Below, in pieces: positions 1 through 9,203 of a stretch of DNA of 64,000 nucleotides. Under the pieces are notes generated by a model. It did no database searches and was not told where the DNA came from. It was given only the letters and a program-made list of their open reading frames with translations. Origin of the DNA: Bacteroidota bacterium (GTDB taxonomy: Bacteria; Bacteroidota; Bacteroidia; B-17B0; Aurantibacillaceae); the NCBI GenBank assembly GCA_016702705.1, contig JADJDM010000010.1, positions 62,001 to 126,000 of the forward strand, read 5' to 3'. How positions within the stretch are numbered: position 1 is the stretch's first letter; each line of letters opens with the position of its first letter. Both the position numbers and the translations under genes were made by a program.

Positions 1-75
1 ACTCATTTGCCTGTTTCGAGTTCTAGAACTAAATAAACAAATCTCAACCAATTACTAATGAACTAAATAAACCAA

Positions 76-774
76 TTACCTAACACGAACAGTACGTTGC
101 TCAATTCTCTTCTCATATTTCTCTCCTTGGAAAATACGATGAACGTAGATGCCTGGAGTGTGAATTTGATCAGGGTTTAATTGTCCTAGTGGAACTAGTT
201 CTTCTACTTCTGCAATGGTTATCTTCCCTCCCATCGACATTGGTTGGTTAAAGTTACGAGCAGTTGATTTAAAAATTAAATTTCCTGCGGCATCACCTTT
301 CCATGCTTTAACTATTGCGAAGTCTGCTTCAAAAGCTTCTTCCATCAAATAATCTCTGCCTTTCCAATTGATAACTTGTTTTCCAATTGCAACTTCAGTA
401 CCCACACCTGCAGGAGTTGGAAAGAAAGGAATACCATAACCTGCCATCATACAACGAGTAGCTAAAGTACCTTGTGGAACTAAATCAACTTCTAATTCTC
501 CACTTAACATTTGACGTTCAAACTCCGCGTTTTCGCCAACGTATGAAGAAATCATTTTTTTAATTTGTTTTGTTTGCAATAACAAACCCAAACCAAAATC
601 ATCAACACCTGCATTATTACTAATACATGTTAAGTTTTTAGTTCCCTTTTTTATTAAAGCTTGAATAGAGTTTTCTGGGATACCACACAAACCAAATCCA
701 CCCATCATAATGGTCATACCATCCTCAATTCCTTTTATTGCCTCTTCAGCATTTGCAACAACCTTGTTTATCAT
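76..774 (-). CDS. scoA: 3-oxoacid CoA-transferase subunit A
   Basis: Alpha subunit of a two-subunit family I CoA transferase (ScoA/AtoD type), which moves CoA between succinyl-CoA or acetyl-CoA and a 3-oxo acid in ketone-body or short-chain acid metabolism. The protein is 232 aa, the usual subunit A length. Residues 25-35 carry the glycine-rich GGFGLCGIPEN signature, and a conserved GTEVAIGK segment follows in the middle. The catalytic glutamate lies in subunit B, which normally follows directly. Transcription runs off the left edge with only 75 nt left, so subunit B is not visible. Succinyl- versus acetyl-CoA preference cannot be told from this subunit. Confidence 0.9.
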   Translation of the reverse strand: MINKVVANAEEAIKGIEDGMTIMMGGFGLCGIPENSIQALIKKGTKNLTCISNNAGVDDFGLGLLLQTKQIKKMISSYVGENAEFERQMLSGELEVDLVPQGTLATRCMMAGYGIPFFPTPAGVGTEVAIGKQVINWKGRDYLMEEAFEADFAIVKAWKGDAAGNLIFKSTARNFNQPMSMGGKITIAEVEELVPLGQLNPDQIHTPGIYVHRIFQGEKYEKRIEQRTVRVR

Positions 775-912
775 AGTATTTGATACTTATAATTAATTGC
801 CCAAAATTAAACATTCGAAGCAGATAACACAGAATAAATACCCTAATTTGTTGATATTTTGTACACTTGTTTTTAACTAGAAATCTCGAAAAACTTTATT
901 ATATTTGAAAAG

Positions 913-1752
913 ATGAAAAAAATCATACTCCTTTTATTTCTGTTATCCGCTTCATTAACCAAAGCTGATAACAATCCTGTTGGTGCGCGTGCGGCCGCTT
1001 TAGGTGGCGCATCCATAACTTTATCGGATGTATTTAGTGCGCAGAACAATCAAGCTGGTTTAGGTTTTCTAAAAAAGGCAAGCGTTGGTGCTTACTATGA
1101 AAACCGTTTTTTATTAAAACAATTAAGCTACAGTTCATTTGTAGGGGCAATTCCAATTAAAAAAGGAACATTTGGATTAACTTATACAGGTTTTGGTTAC
1201 TCGGCTTACAAACAAAGTAAATTAGGTTTAGCATACGGATTAGCCCTAAGCGAAAATTTTACAGCAGGTGTACAAATGAATTATCTTTCGTATCGTATTG
1301 GCGATATCTATGGTAAAGCTTCTGCATTTACAGTTGAATTAGGTTTACAAGGAAAATTATCTAAAAACGTTATTGTTGCTGCGCATGTGTATAATCCTAA
1401 TCGTGCGAAAATTACAGATTACAATAATGAAAAACTTCCTTCGCAATTACGTTTTGGAATACAATACATTTTCTCCGATAAATTAATTGCATTAGCAGAA
1501 GCAGAAAAATCATCTTATAATGCTGTAAACTTTAAAGGTGGGATTGAATACTCACCTGCAAAAGAGTTTTACTTAAGAGCAGGCGCAACAAGCAATCCTG
1601 CACAGGCTTCATTTGGTGTTGGACTTAACATTAGCAGCTTAAAATTTGATTTAAGTTCTTCGTATCATAATGTACTTGGCTTTTCGCCACAAGTTGGCTT
1701 AAGTTATGTGTTTGGCAAATCTTCAACCGAAAAAGCACCTGAAGCTCTTTAA
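913..1752 (+). CDS. PorV/PorQ-like outer-membrane beta-barrel protein
   Basis: A 279-aa protein with a signal peptide (about residues 1-18), then the segment GARAAALGGASITLSD near residues 24-39 that opens PorV/PorQ/UPF0164-type barrels. The rest is alternating amphipathic strands ending in aromatic-rich VGLSYVFGKS, as expected for an outer-membrane barrel. PorV shuttles T9SS cargo and PorQ acts at the attachment step. Which role applies here is inference. A TATATTTG -7 box lies only 5 nt before the ATG, but I could not place a convincing -33 element. The next gene starts 3 nt after the stop, so the two are probably co-transcribed. Confidence 0.7.
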   Translation: MKKIILLLFLLSASLTKADNNPVGARAAALGGASITLSDVFSAQNNQAGLGFLKKASVGAYYENRFLLKQLSYSSFVGAIPIKKGTFGLTYTGFGYSAYKQSKLGLAYGLALSENFTAGVQMNYLSYRIGDIYGKASAFTVELGLQGKLSKNVIVAAHVYNPNRAKITDYNNEKLPSQLRFGIQYIFSDKLIALAEAEKSSYNAVNFKGGIEYSPAKEFYLRAGATSNPAQASFGVGLNISSLKFDLSSSYHNVLGFSPQVGLSYVFGKSSTEKAPEAL

Positions 1753-1755
1753 TAA

Positions 1756-3882
1756 ATGAAATTGAGAAAATTACATATTTATGTAGTGATGTGCTTGCTG
1801 TTTACGGCAAGTGGCTTTTCTCAAGTTGTTACTCCAGTAAAGGATAACGAAGATAACGACAATCAACAAAATCAAAACATTGAATTATTATCCGAACAAA
1901 ATCAAGATGAAAATGCCGATTATACTAGTTTAATAGAGAGTTTAAAACAATACCAATCTCATCCTATTAATTTAAACCGTGCAACTAAGGACGAATTAAT
2001 GGACTTAGGTTTGCTTACCGAAATTCAAATAAGTGCTTTATTACGTCATCGAGAAAAAAACGGAAACCTGCTTACTATATACGAATTACAAGGTATTGAC
2101 GGTTTTGATATAAGAACCATAAAAGCAATTTTACCTTATGTTAAAGTAACCGACAATTTTGAATCAGCACATTTTACTTTTGCAGAGATGCTAAAAAGTG
2201 GCAATACCGAAATTACTACACGTTTTCAAAGAGTATTAGAACACCAAGCTGGTTATAATGAGTATAATGATTCATTATTAAAAGCGAGTCCAAGTAAATA
2301 CTATTTAGGTGATGCTAATCGTATTTTTACGCGTGTACGTTTTAGATACAGCAACAATGTATCGCTTGGTTTTATTGGAGAAAAAGATGCGGGAGAAACA
2401 TTCAAAAAAATAGATTCGCTTAATAAAAAAGCAGGTTTTGACTTTTATTCGTTCCATTTATTTTTACGGAATATTCGTTTTGTTAAAACACTTGCTATTG
2501 GTGATTACCAAGCGTCATTTGGGCAAGGTTTAGTAATGTGGAGGGGATTTGGATTTGGAAAATCAGTTTCAGTTGCAAATATGAAACGTAATGCGCCAGG
2601 CTTTAGACCATACAGCTCGGTTGATGAAAACCGTTTTATGCGCGGGGCAGCAACCACAATAAAGTTTGGGAAAATAGAAACATCCGTGTTTTTCTCTTCT
2701 AAAAAAATTGATGCTAATGTTACATTAGTTGATTCAACCGTAAGCGGGGCATTAGATGCAGAAGAGGTTTCGAGTATAATTGTAAGTGGAACACATCGTA
2801 CCATTGGTGAAATAAAAGATAAAGACTTAATTCAAGAAACTATTTTTGGAGGTAATGTTACCTACAAGACCAATCGACTTTTAATTGGAGCAACTGCTCA
2901 ACGCTTTATGCTTAGCAAACCGATTCAAGCAAAAAGCGAACTGTATAATAAATATGATTTTAGCGGAACAGCTAATACAAATGCAGGAATCGACTTTTCT
3001 TATGTTTTAAGAAACATTAATTTTTATGGTGAAGGAGCTATTTCAGAAAATGGTGGAAAGGCAATGACAGTTGGCGCAATTATGGCTTTAGATCCAAAAT
3101 TCACCATGGTTGCTTCGTATCGCAACTTTGATAAAAAATATCAAAACCTAGTTGCTTTAGCAATATCTGAAAATACATTACCGCAAAACGAACAAGGTTT
3201 ATATGTTGGTATAGAAGCAAAATTACCAAAAGGATTTACCTTAACATCTTTTTACGATCAATACAAATTCCCTTGGTTAAACTACAAAGCAAGCAAACCA
3301 ACAAGTGGAGCTGACTTTTTTGGACAATTAAATTGGACACCAAATAAAAAAACGGATATGTATTTCCGTTACCGAAAAAGAACAAGAGAGCAAGATGCAA
3401 GCTCAACAAATACATTTGATTTCCCAGTTGCTTTAAATCAAGAGAATTTCCGTTACAATGTAAGTTTTCAATTATTGCCTTATTTAAAAATTCGCTCGAG
3501 GATTGAACATGTAATTTATAACAAACAATTTTCAACTAAAGAATCAGGTACTATGATGTTTCAGGATGTAGTGTTTAAGAAAATGGGCTCACCATTTGAA
3601 ATTACTGCTCGTTATGGTTTATTTGACACAGATAGTTACAATTCTAGAATATATAGTTTTGAAAACGATGTGCTTTACTCCTTCTCTATACCTGCATTGT
3701 ACGATAAAGGATCTAGAGCATACTTAATGGTTGATTACACCATTAACAAACACATTGAAGTTTGGGCGCGTGTGGCGCAAACTTTTTATTCGAACAAAAC
3801 AATACAAAACGAAGGCAGCGCTACCGAAATTAAAGCTTCATCAAAAACAGAATTGAAACTTCAGGTACGATTAAAGTTTTAA
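1756..3882 (+). CDS. Helix-hairpin-helix domain outer-membrane barrel protein
   Basis: A 708-aa exported protein: signal peptide at about 1-22, an Asn/Gln/Asp-rich linker to about 55, then a ComEA-like double helix-hairpin-helix module at about 70-130 (INLNRATKDELMDLGL, then a second hairpin around YELQGIDGFD). The remaining ~560 residues are beta-rich and look like a large outer-membrane barrel. HhH modules usually bind DNA non-specifically. The combination is a recurring Bacteroidota family of unknown function, and DNA binding or uptake is only a guess. It follows the PorV-like gene with a 3-nt gap. Confidence 0.7.
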   Translation: MKLRKLHIYVVMCLLFTASGFSQVVTPVKDNEDNDNQQNQNIELLSEQNQDENADYTSLIESLKQYQSHPINLNRATKDELMDLGLLTEIQISALLRHREKNGNLLTIYELQGIDGFDIRTIKAILPYVKVTDNFESAHFTFAEMLKSGNTEITTRFQRVLEHQAGYNEYNDSLLKASPSKYYLGDANRIFTRVRFRYSNNVSLGFIGEKDAGETFKKIDSLNKKAGFDFYSFHLFLRNIRFVKTLAIGDYQASFGQGLVMWRGFGFGKSVSVANMKRNAPGFRPYSSVDENRFMRGAATTIKFGKIETSVFFSSKKIDANVTLVDSTVSGALDAEEVSSIIVSGTHRTIGEIKDKDLIQETIFGGNVTYKTNRLLIGATAQRFMLSKPIQAKSELYNKYDFSGTANTNAGIDFSYVLRNINFYGEGAISENGGKAMTVGAIMALDPKFTMVASYRNFDKKYQNLVALAISENTLPQNEQGLYVGIEAKLPKGFTLTSFYDQYKFPWLNYKASKPTSGADFFGQLNWTPNKKTDMYFRYRKRTREQDASSTNTFDFPVALNQENFRYNVSFQLLPYLKIRSRIEHVIYNKQFSTKESGTMMFQDVVFKKMGSPFEITARYGLFDTDSYNSRIYSFENDVLYSFSIPALYDKGSRAYLMVDYTINKHIEVWARVAQTFYSNKTIQNEGSATEIKASSKTELKLQVRLKF

Positions 3883-3967
3883 CTGACAATTATCAGTTTA
3901 ATTTTGACCTTAAGTCATTTTTCTTTCTTTAGTATTCATGTACATTTGGATAAATAAAATCGACATA

Positions 3968-4090
3968 ATGAACCGTTTAAGTGAAAATGTACTAAGTTTT
4001 TTAAAACAATCCGTTTCAAATATTGAAGAGCTTCAGGTTCAAACAGCATTGGGAAAAGCTGAACTATCCGATTTTTTAAACTATCTTTAG
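3968..4090 (+). pseudogene. Truncated tandem copy of the downstream coiled-coil gene
   Basis: An ATG-started 40-codon frame whose residues 7-34 (ENVLSFLKQSVSNIEELQVQ onward to GKAELS) nearly match the N-terminus of the intact gene at 4139. After GKAELS the copy diverges and stops at TAG. It reads as a partial tandem duplication that lost the 3' two thirds. It could still make a 40-aa peptide able to pair with the full-length coiled coil. Confidence 0.6.
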
Positions 4091-4138
4091 GTTTAAGCAT
4101 ATTTAATTATTACCATTCAACTAACCAAAAAAAACAAC

Positions 4139-4477
4139 ATGTCACACACAGGAGATAACGTTTTAAGTTTCTTAAAACAAGCAGTAACCAAAATTGAAGA
4201 ACTTCAAGTGCAAACAGCATTAGGCAAAGCCGAATTATCTGAAAAGTTTGAAGAAATAAAGAAAGAAGCTCGTGAAAAAGTAAATGATATTAAAGCGAAG
4301 GTTACTTCAGAATTTAATGAAGAAAAAGAAGAGTTTAACCATGTAAAAGGTAAACTAGAACACCTAGAAGTTCAATTAGCATTAGGCGAAGCAGAAACAA
4401 TGGATGCTTTAAAGGAACAAAAGAAAAACTTTAAAGAAACCGTTAACGATATTAAAAATATGTTAACGAAAGATTAA
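4139..4477 (+). CDS. Small coiled-coil protein with internal repeat
   Basis: A 112-aa soluble, highly charged protein predicted to be almost all helix. Two related halves are visible: IEELQVQTALGKAEL near residue 18 and LEHLEVQLALGEAET near residue 83, each followed by a Lys/Glu-rich helix containing a VNDIK core. It has no signal peptide, membrane segment or catalytic motif. A shortened copy precedes it at 3968-4090 and a strong hairpin terminator follows. I do not recognise a named family. A cytoplasmic structural or stress-type helical protein is possible but unsupported. Confidence 0.65.
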   Translation: MSHTGDNVLSFLKQAVTKIEELQVQTALGKAELSEKFEEIKKEAREKVNDIKAKVTSEFNEEKEEFNHVKGKLEHLEVQLALGEAETMDALKEQKKNFKETVNDIKNMLTKD

Positions 4478-4492
4478 TTTTTTTCCATTAAG

Positions 4493-4532
4493 AAAATCCT
4501 AAGTTGAAATAATATTCGGCTTAGGATTTTTT
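4493..4532 (+). terminator. Rho-independent terminator after the coiled-coil gene
   Basis: Arms AAAATCCTAAG (4493-4503) and CTTAGGATTTT (4520-4530) are perfectly complementary around a 16-nt loop and run into T-rich sequence, 16 nt after the stop codon. Confidence 0.75.
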
Positions 4533-4620
4533 ATTTTCTCTAGATACTTATTAGTGCTATTTTCGCTTTAATATAATTAAGACTTTCTAATTACATTAGG
4601 ATAACTCCTTCAAAAAAACA

Positions 4621-4648
4621 AAAACGCCCCGAGTTCTCGGGGCGTTTT
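4621..4648 (-). terminator. Terminator of the OmpA-family gene
   Basis: Arms AAAACGCCCCGAG and CTCGGGGCGTTTT pair over 13 bp with a 2-nt loop. On the minus strand the hairpin is followed by a T-rich tail (complement of the A-run at 4614-4625). It lies 18 nt past the stop of the gene at 4667. Confidence 0.85.
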
Positions 4649-4666
4649 AATTATTTAAGTTAACTA

Positions 4667-7150
4667 TTATTTAAAAATAATTTTCATTTCAACACGTCTG
4701 TTTTTTTGCTGACCTTCTTTAGTTGTGTTATCTGCAATTGGTTTATTAGGACCATGCCACTCCACTTTAAACTTATCAGCTTTAACACCCTTTTTAGTTA
4801 AGTATTTAGCTACTGCTTTTGCACGTTTTTCAGAAAGAATCATGTTTTTAGCTGGGTCACCTTGGTTATCTGTATGCCCATCTAAATTCAACATCCAATC
4901 CTTGCTATGCTCTTTTAACAACTTAGCTAAATCATCTAATGATTTAAATGAAGTAGGCTTAATGATGTCTTTACCAGTTGCAAACTCTAGGTTAGCAAAA
5001 GCTTGCTCCAACACTTTTTTCTCTTCTTCTTTTAATACTGGTGCAGGAATAACAGGACAACCTTTATTTTCTTTAACACCAAACACAGCAGGACAATCAT
5101 CGTCTTTATCAAAAATACCATCCTTATCCGTATCTGGCCAAGGGCATCCTTTGTTTTCGGCAACACCTGCTAAATCAATACATGCATCATCCTTATCTAA
5201 CACACCATCTCCATCTTTATCAGGGCAACCTTTAAATTCTTTTGGTCCCCAAACATCAGGACAAGCATCCATTTTATCTGGCGTACCATCAGCATCCTTA
5301 TCAGGACATCCCATAAACTCAAGTGGACCAACTTCATCTGGACATTCATCTTCCTTATCAATAATTTTATCTCCATCTCTATCAGGACACCCTCTGTATT
5401 CGATTAAACCTGCATCATCTGGACACATATCATCAGCATCGGTAATTTTATCTCCATCTTTATCAGGACAGCCATTCATTTCTTTGATACCAAATACAGT
5501 AGGACATTTATCTTCTGCATCAGGTATATGATCTCCATCTGTATCAGGGCAACCCATAAATTCCCAAACACCTGCTACATCTTTACACTTATCCTTTTTA
5601 TTTGAAATTTTATCTTTGTCTTTATCCTTAGGTGCAGCAAAAGGAATTGGAATTTTTAACAAGAAGTAAACATCCGAACCATAAAAGTTTTTCTTCTTAT
5701 TAATAATACTGCCTAAGTTATCTGTACCAACAATAATAGGCCCAATACGAGCACATGCACCATAGGTCATACCAAACAATGCGTGGTATTGCACTGGTAA
5801 GAAAATACCAAACCACTTATGGTCATACGAAGGTGTGATACTAATTGAAGTATAATCATGCACTTTATGCGCATTGTTTTTAAATTGTAATGCGTAATAA
5901 ACAACCATGTTAATATCTAAATCTTTCCACACTTTATAATCGGCCTGAACGCTTAATGCAGTAGGTAAATTCATAAAGAAAGTAGTTTTTGAATTTGAGC
6001 TTATACCAAAACGATTAATTAAAGTATCATCAAATGCTTTCACTGGAACCGAATCAAACTTCAAATTACGTATGTCCCACAAATTAACGTTTGCTTTAAA
6101 GTTGTTGCTGTATTGTCCTTTTTTAAATTTAATACCACCGATATCTAAAATGGAAGCTCCTAATTTAAATTTGTATTTACTTTTATCTCTTCTCCATAAG
6201 TTTTGCTCGTTATCCATTTCGTAAGTAAAACTTTTATATTCGGGACGGTATTCGTACACAAAACCTAAATCTAAACCAAAACCAGGATTTGCTTGTTTCC
6301 AATCGTATTTTAAACCTCCTACATCATCGGTATATAAGTTTGCAGAGTGACCATAATCTACATCAACATTAGCCACGCTTAATACTTCATCATTTATTCT
6401 AACAGTATCAGAACCACTAACAAACATAGTATCTAAACGCTCGAACTTATAATTAAAATCTTTAGCAAACATATAAGCAGCGGCAATACCTTGCATTATT
6501 TTTAAACGACCCGCAACTTTAAATGCATGTTGATTATCTTCTTTCAAAACTCTGGCATAAGTAACACCGTACTCTGCCCAGCTCATTGCTTGTAAACTAA
6601 CATTAGTTGCATCCAATTTCTTTGCCCAATTTGATGAATCTTTTAAATCACGATACAACATACGTGCTAAATCACGACTAATACCATCCACATTGGTATA
6701 ATTTCTTATATCCCAAGTAAAAGCAATCGTGTTTTTATGATTAATCTCTACCAAAAAAGAAGGAAGAACAATACGATTTGCAAAATAAACACGCTTTTGA
6801 TTATCTCTACTATCTGTTGGAACTAAGTAATTATCTTTAAAGTTAGGGTCACTCCACGCTGTATTGGTATCGCCTTTTAAGCTTTTAATTAATGAGCCGT
6901 AAAACTTACCATCTTTAGAAACAATTTTTGAACGATTAAGACCAACATAATTATTATAAGCTTTAACATGTGTACCAAATAAGGTCATGTCGAACTTAAA
7001 ACGATTATCGGCAAGGTTAGCCGGTTGAATATCAATGGCAGTAACACCTGCATATTCTGACGCAGAATAACCAAGAAAATCCTGAGCAAAACCCATAGAA
7101 CTAACTAAAAATAAGCCACCTAACAGAACTGATTTAAATAAACTCTTCAT
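4667..7150 (-). CDS. OmpA-family protein with DUF5723-like barrel and thrombospondin-3 repeats
   Basis: An 827-aa envelope protein. Residues 1-22 are a signal peptide. About 23-500 form a beta-rich region typical of DUF5723 (opening DFLGYSASEYAGVTAIDIQP). About 510-700 hold roughly seven calcium-binding thrombospondin type 3 units of the form DKDGDKITDADDMCP. About 710-827 is an OmpA C-terminal peptidoglycan-binding domain with NLDGHTDNQGDPAKN and NRRVEMKI. It probably anchors the outer membrane to the cell wall while presenting a barrel. It is monocistronic, with a strong terminator 18 nt downstream. Confidence 0.88.
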   Translation of the reverse strand: MKSLFKSVLLGGLFLVSSMGFAQDFLGYSASEYAGVTAIDIQPANLADNRFKFDMTLFGTHVKAYNNYVGLNRSKIVSKDGKFYGSLIKSLKGDTNTAWSDPNFKDNYLVPTDSRDNQKRVYFANRIVLPSFLVEINHKNTIAFTWDIRNYTNVDGISRDLARMLYRDLKDSSNWAKKLDATNVSLQAMSWAEYGVTYARVLKEDNQHAFKVAGRLKIMQGIAAAYMFAKDFNYKFERLDTMFVSGSDTVRINDEVLSVANVDVDYGHSANLYTDDVGGLKYDWKQANPGFGLDLGFVYEYRPEYKSFTYEMDNEQNLWRRDKSKYKFKLGASILDIGGIKFKKGQYSNNFKANVNLWDIRNLKFDSVPVKAFDDTLINRFGISSNSKTTFFMNLPTALSVQADYKVWKDLDINMVVYYALQFKNNAHKVHDYTSISITPSYDHKWFGIFLPVQYHALFGMTYGACARIGPIIVGTDNLGSIINKKKNFYGSDVYFLLKIPIPFAAPKDKDKDKISNKKDKCKDVAGVWEFMGCPDTDGDHIPDAEDKCPTVFGIKEMNGCPDKDGDKITDADDMCPDDAGLIEYRGCPDRDGDKIIDKEDECPDEVGPLEFMGCPDKDADGTPDKMDACPDVWGPKEFKGCPDKDGDGVLDKDDACIDLAGVAENKGCPWPDTDKDGIFDKDDDCPAVFGVKENKGCPVIPAPVLKEEEKKVLEQAFANLEFATGKDIIKPTSFKSLDDLAKLLKEHSKDWMLNLDGHTDNQGDPAKNMILSEKRAKAVAKYLTKKGVKADKFKVEWHGPNKPIADNTTKEGQQKNRRVEMKIIFK

Positions 7151-7233
7151 ACTTAAAATTTGAGGCGCAAATATAGAGTGATTTTGTTAAGAATTGCCAA
7201 AAAATGAGGTAAAGTGGCAATATTTTTAGTTAA

Positions 7234-7827
7234 CTACCACTTGCAATTGCAACTTGGCGACAAATGAACCTTGGTATTTGGAAAAAGCGAGAGTATATAT
7301 CGCTGTTTATCATCTGGAATTAATATGGCTCTTAAGTCTAAAACCTTTAAACTCCTCATGTTTTTTAGATTTTCGGGAAACTCATCTAAATTATTGCTCC
7401 ATAAATCCAATACACGTAAATTAACTAAATTACCCATGGTAGTTGGTAATACCGAAAACTCATTGTTATTTAAATTGAGATAAAACAAATTAGTAAGCTT
7501 GCCAATTTTACCATTTAAACTTTGCAAAGTGTTTTTACTGATATCTAAGTATTGCAATTGACTTAATAATTCGATGCTATCAGGAATTTCCTTTATGTTG
7601 TTTTTTGCTAAATCTAAGTATTGTATATTCTTAAACTGAAATATTTCTTTCGGAATGGTTTTAAGATGCTCCTTTCTCAAAACAAGTTTAATAACCTTAT
7701 CTGGATTTTTTAATCCTTCGGCAATAGATGTGTATGGTGTTAATGTATCTAAAGTAAGCGAATCGAGCAATTGTGCCTTACCAGAGCAAAACACAACAAC
7801 AAAGAATATTAAAATTATATTTCTCAC
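7234..7827 (-). CDS. Exported leucine-rich repeat protein
   Basis: A 197-aa protein with an N-terminal signal peptide (IILIFFVVVFCSGKAQ) and about five bacterial LRR units of the LxxLxxLDLxxNxLxxLP type between residues 60 and 170. The C-terminus has a Cys pair in SPSCNCKW. Such proteins usually mediate protein contacts at the cell surface, and no enzyme domain is present. The gene starts at GTG and overlaps the ribF stop (GTGA), so it is translationally coupled to ribF, although the functional link is unclear. Confidence 0.75.
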   Translation of the reverse strand: MRNIILIFFVVVFCSGKAQLLDSLTLDTLTPYTSIAEGLKNPDKVIKLVLRKEHLKTIPKEIFQFKNIQYLDLAKNNIKEIPDSIELLSQLQYLDISKNTLQSLNGKIGKLTNLFYLNLNNNEFSVLPTTMGNLVNLRVLDLWSNNLDEFPENLKNMRSLKVLDLRAILIPDDKQRYILSLFPNTKVHLSPSCNCKW

Positions 7828-8756
7828 TTCAGGATATCTAATGATTTGTTTCTGTCGTCCAACAACTGGATTTTCAGTTCCTCTAAGTTAGCAAATTTAA
7901 CTTCATCTCTTAATCGTTTAACAAACTTTATTGAGATGGTTTCACCATAAATATCTTGGTTGAAATCAAAAATATTTACTTCAATTTTTATTTTATTATC
8001 AGTATCGGTTGTAGGATTTACACCTATATTTAACATTCCACCATACTCATTGCCAAGCACCTTAACCTTTACAGCATACACTCCAATTTTAGGTAATAGC
8101 TTATCTACATCTGCAATTTTAACATTAGCAGTTGGGTAACCAATTGTTCTACCAAGTTTTTTACCTTCGGTAACCATGCCCGTTAAAAAGTAAGAATGAC
8201 CTAAAAATTTATTAGCTAAATCAATATCACCTGCATCAATTGCTTTACGAATTTGAGAAGAGCTAACGTTAATAGAGTCGATATCCTTTGCAGATATTTC
8301 TATCACCTCAAAGCCATACTTAGCTGCATTGTTTTTTAATACTTCAATATTACCTTCACGGTTTTTGCCAAATTTATGATCGTAGCCTATAATGATAACC
8401 TTAGCTCCAAGCTTTTTTACAAGAATATTTTCTATATAAAAATCAGAACTAATTTCGCTAAATTTTTTGCTGAAGGGATATACCAACACGTAATCTATTT
8501 CATTTTCAGAAATCAATTTAATTTTTTCGTGTGTGGATGTGATAAGTTTTAAATCCTTTTGTTCGGGAAATAAAATTTTACGAGGATGTGGGTCAAAAGT
8601 AAAAACAACGGTTTGATAACCGGTTTGTTTCTTTAATTCATTTAATTGATCAAAGATTTTTTTGTGGCCAACATGCACACCATCAAAAGTACCGATGGTA
8701 ACAATGGTGTTAGTTAAGGATGGGAAATCTTCGAGACTAAAATATACTTTCGACAT
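7824..8756 (-). CDS. ribF: Bifunctional riboflavin kinase / FAD synthetase
   Basis: Converts riboflavin to FMN and FMN to FAD. The N-terminal FAD synthetase nucleotidyltransferase domain has GTFDGVHVGH (about residues 23-32) and the later GYDHKFGKNREG motif. The C-terminal riboflavin kinase domain has GRTIGYPTAN near residue 200. The length (310 aa) is normal. I prefer the ATG at 8756 (MSKVYFSLED) over the in-frame ATG 9 nt upstream because the conserved fold begins there. The downstream LRR gene overlaps it by 4 nt. Confidence 0.93.
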   Translation of the reverse strand: MSKVYFSLEDFPSLTNTIVTIGTFDGVHVGHKKIFDQLNELKKQTGYQTVVFTFDPHPRKILFPEQKDLKLITSTHEKIKLISENEIDYVLVYPFSKKFSEISSDFYIENILVKKLGAKVIIIGYDHKFGKNREGNIEVLKNNAAKYGFEVIEISAKDIDSINVSSSQIRKAIDAGDIDLANKFLGHSYFLTGMVTEGKKLGRTIGYPTANVKIADVDKLLPKIGVYAVKVKVLGNEYGGMLNIGVNPTTDTDNKIKIEVNIFDFNQDIYGETISIKFVKRLRDEVKFANLEELKIQLLDDRNKSLDILK

Positions 8757-8778
8757 AATGTACAAATTTACTAAGAAA

Positions 8779-9201
8779 TTAGAGATTATCCTTATTTCTT
8801 AGCATTTCAGCCACTTTTTTATCAATTGGAAAAGTAAAATCATCCGAATCGATTGTACTTAAAGGCAACCATTTAAAACTTTGTTTATCATGATTAAATA
8901 TTGTAACATCATTCAATACAACATTAGCAGGCTTAACCACATAATAAATACTAATCACCTGGCTCTCATCAAAAGCTGAAGGGACAAAAAAATCAGTGGT
9001 GTAAAAATGAGAAAGTACTTCTATTTCTAAATTCATTTCTTCTATAAACTCACGTTTTATACAATCAATTGTGCTTTCTCCAAACTCTAAGCCTCCACCA
9101 GGGAATTTAGTAATTTGCCTACCTCCAATTAATTCATCAGTAATGAGTACAGCAGAGCCTTGCAATAATAATCCATATACTCTCACATTGAATCTTTTCA
9201 T
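8779..9201 (-). CDS. NUDIX hydrolase
   Basis: A 140-aa NUDIX protein, hydrolysing nucleoside diphosphates linked to another moiety. The Nudix box is GGLEFGESTIDCIKREFIEE at about residues 36-55, with all metal-binding Glu and Arg positions kept. The usual Gly near the end of the box is Asn. A short N-terminal strand region and a C-terminal helix complete the domain. It sits 2 nt from the ppx/gppA-like gene upstream and just before ribF, so a housekeeping operon with nucleotide or cofactor turnover is likely. The substrate is unknown. Confidence 0.85.
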   Translation of the reverse strand: MKRFNVRVYGLLLQGSAVLITDELIGGRQITKFPGGGLEFGESTIDCIKREFIEEMNLEIEVLSHFYTTDFFVPSAFDESQVISIYYVVKPANVVLNDVTIFNHDKQSFKWLPLSTIDSDDFTFPIDKKVAEMLRNKDNL

Positions 9202-9203
9202 TT

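Noticed and set aside
4725..5531. 268-aa plus-strand frame rich in Ser/Gly
   Set aside because: It is antisense to the thrombospondin-3 repeats of the OmpA-family gene; its periodicity mirrors them.
5080..5560. Possible CRISPR-like periodic repeats
   Set aside because: The periodicity is of coding TSP3 units with variable sequence; no conserved direct repeat or spacer structure and no cas genes.
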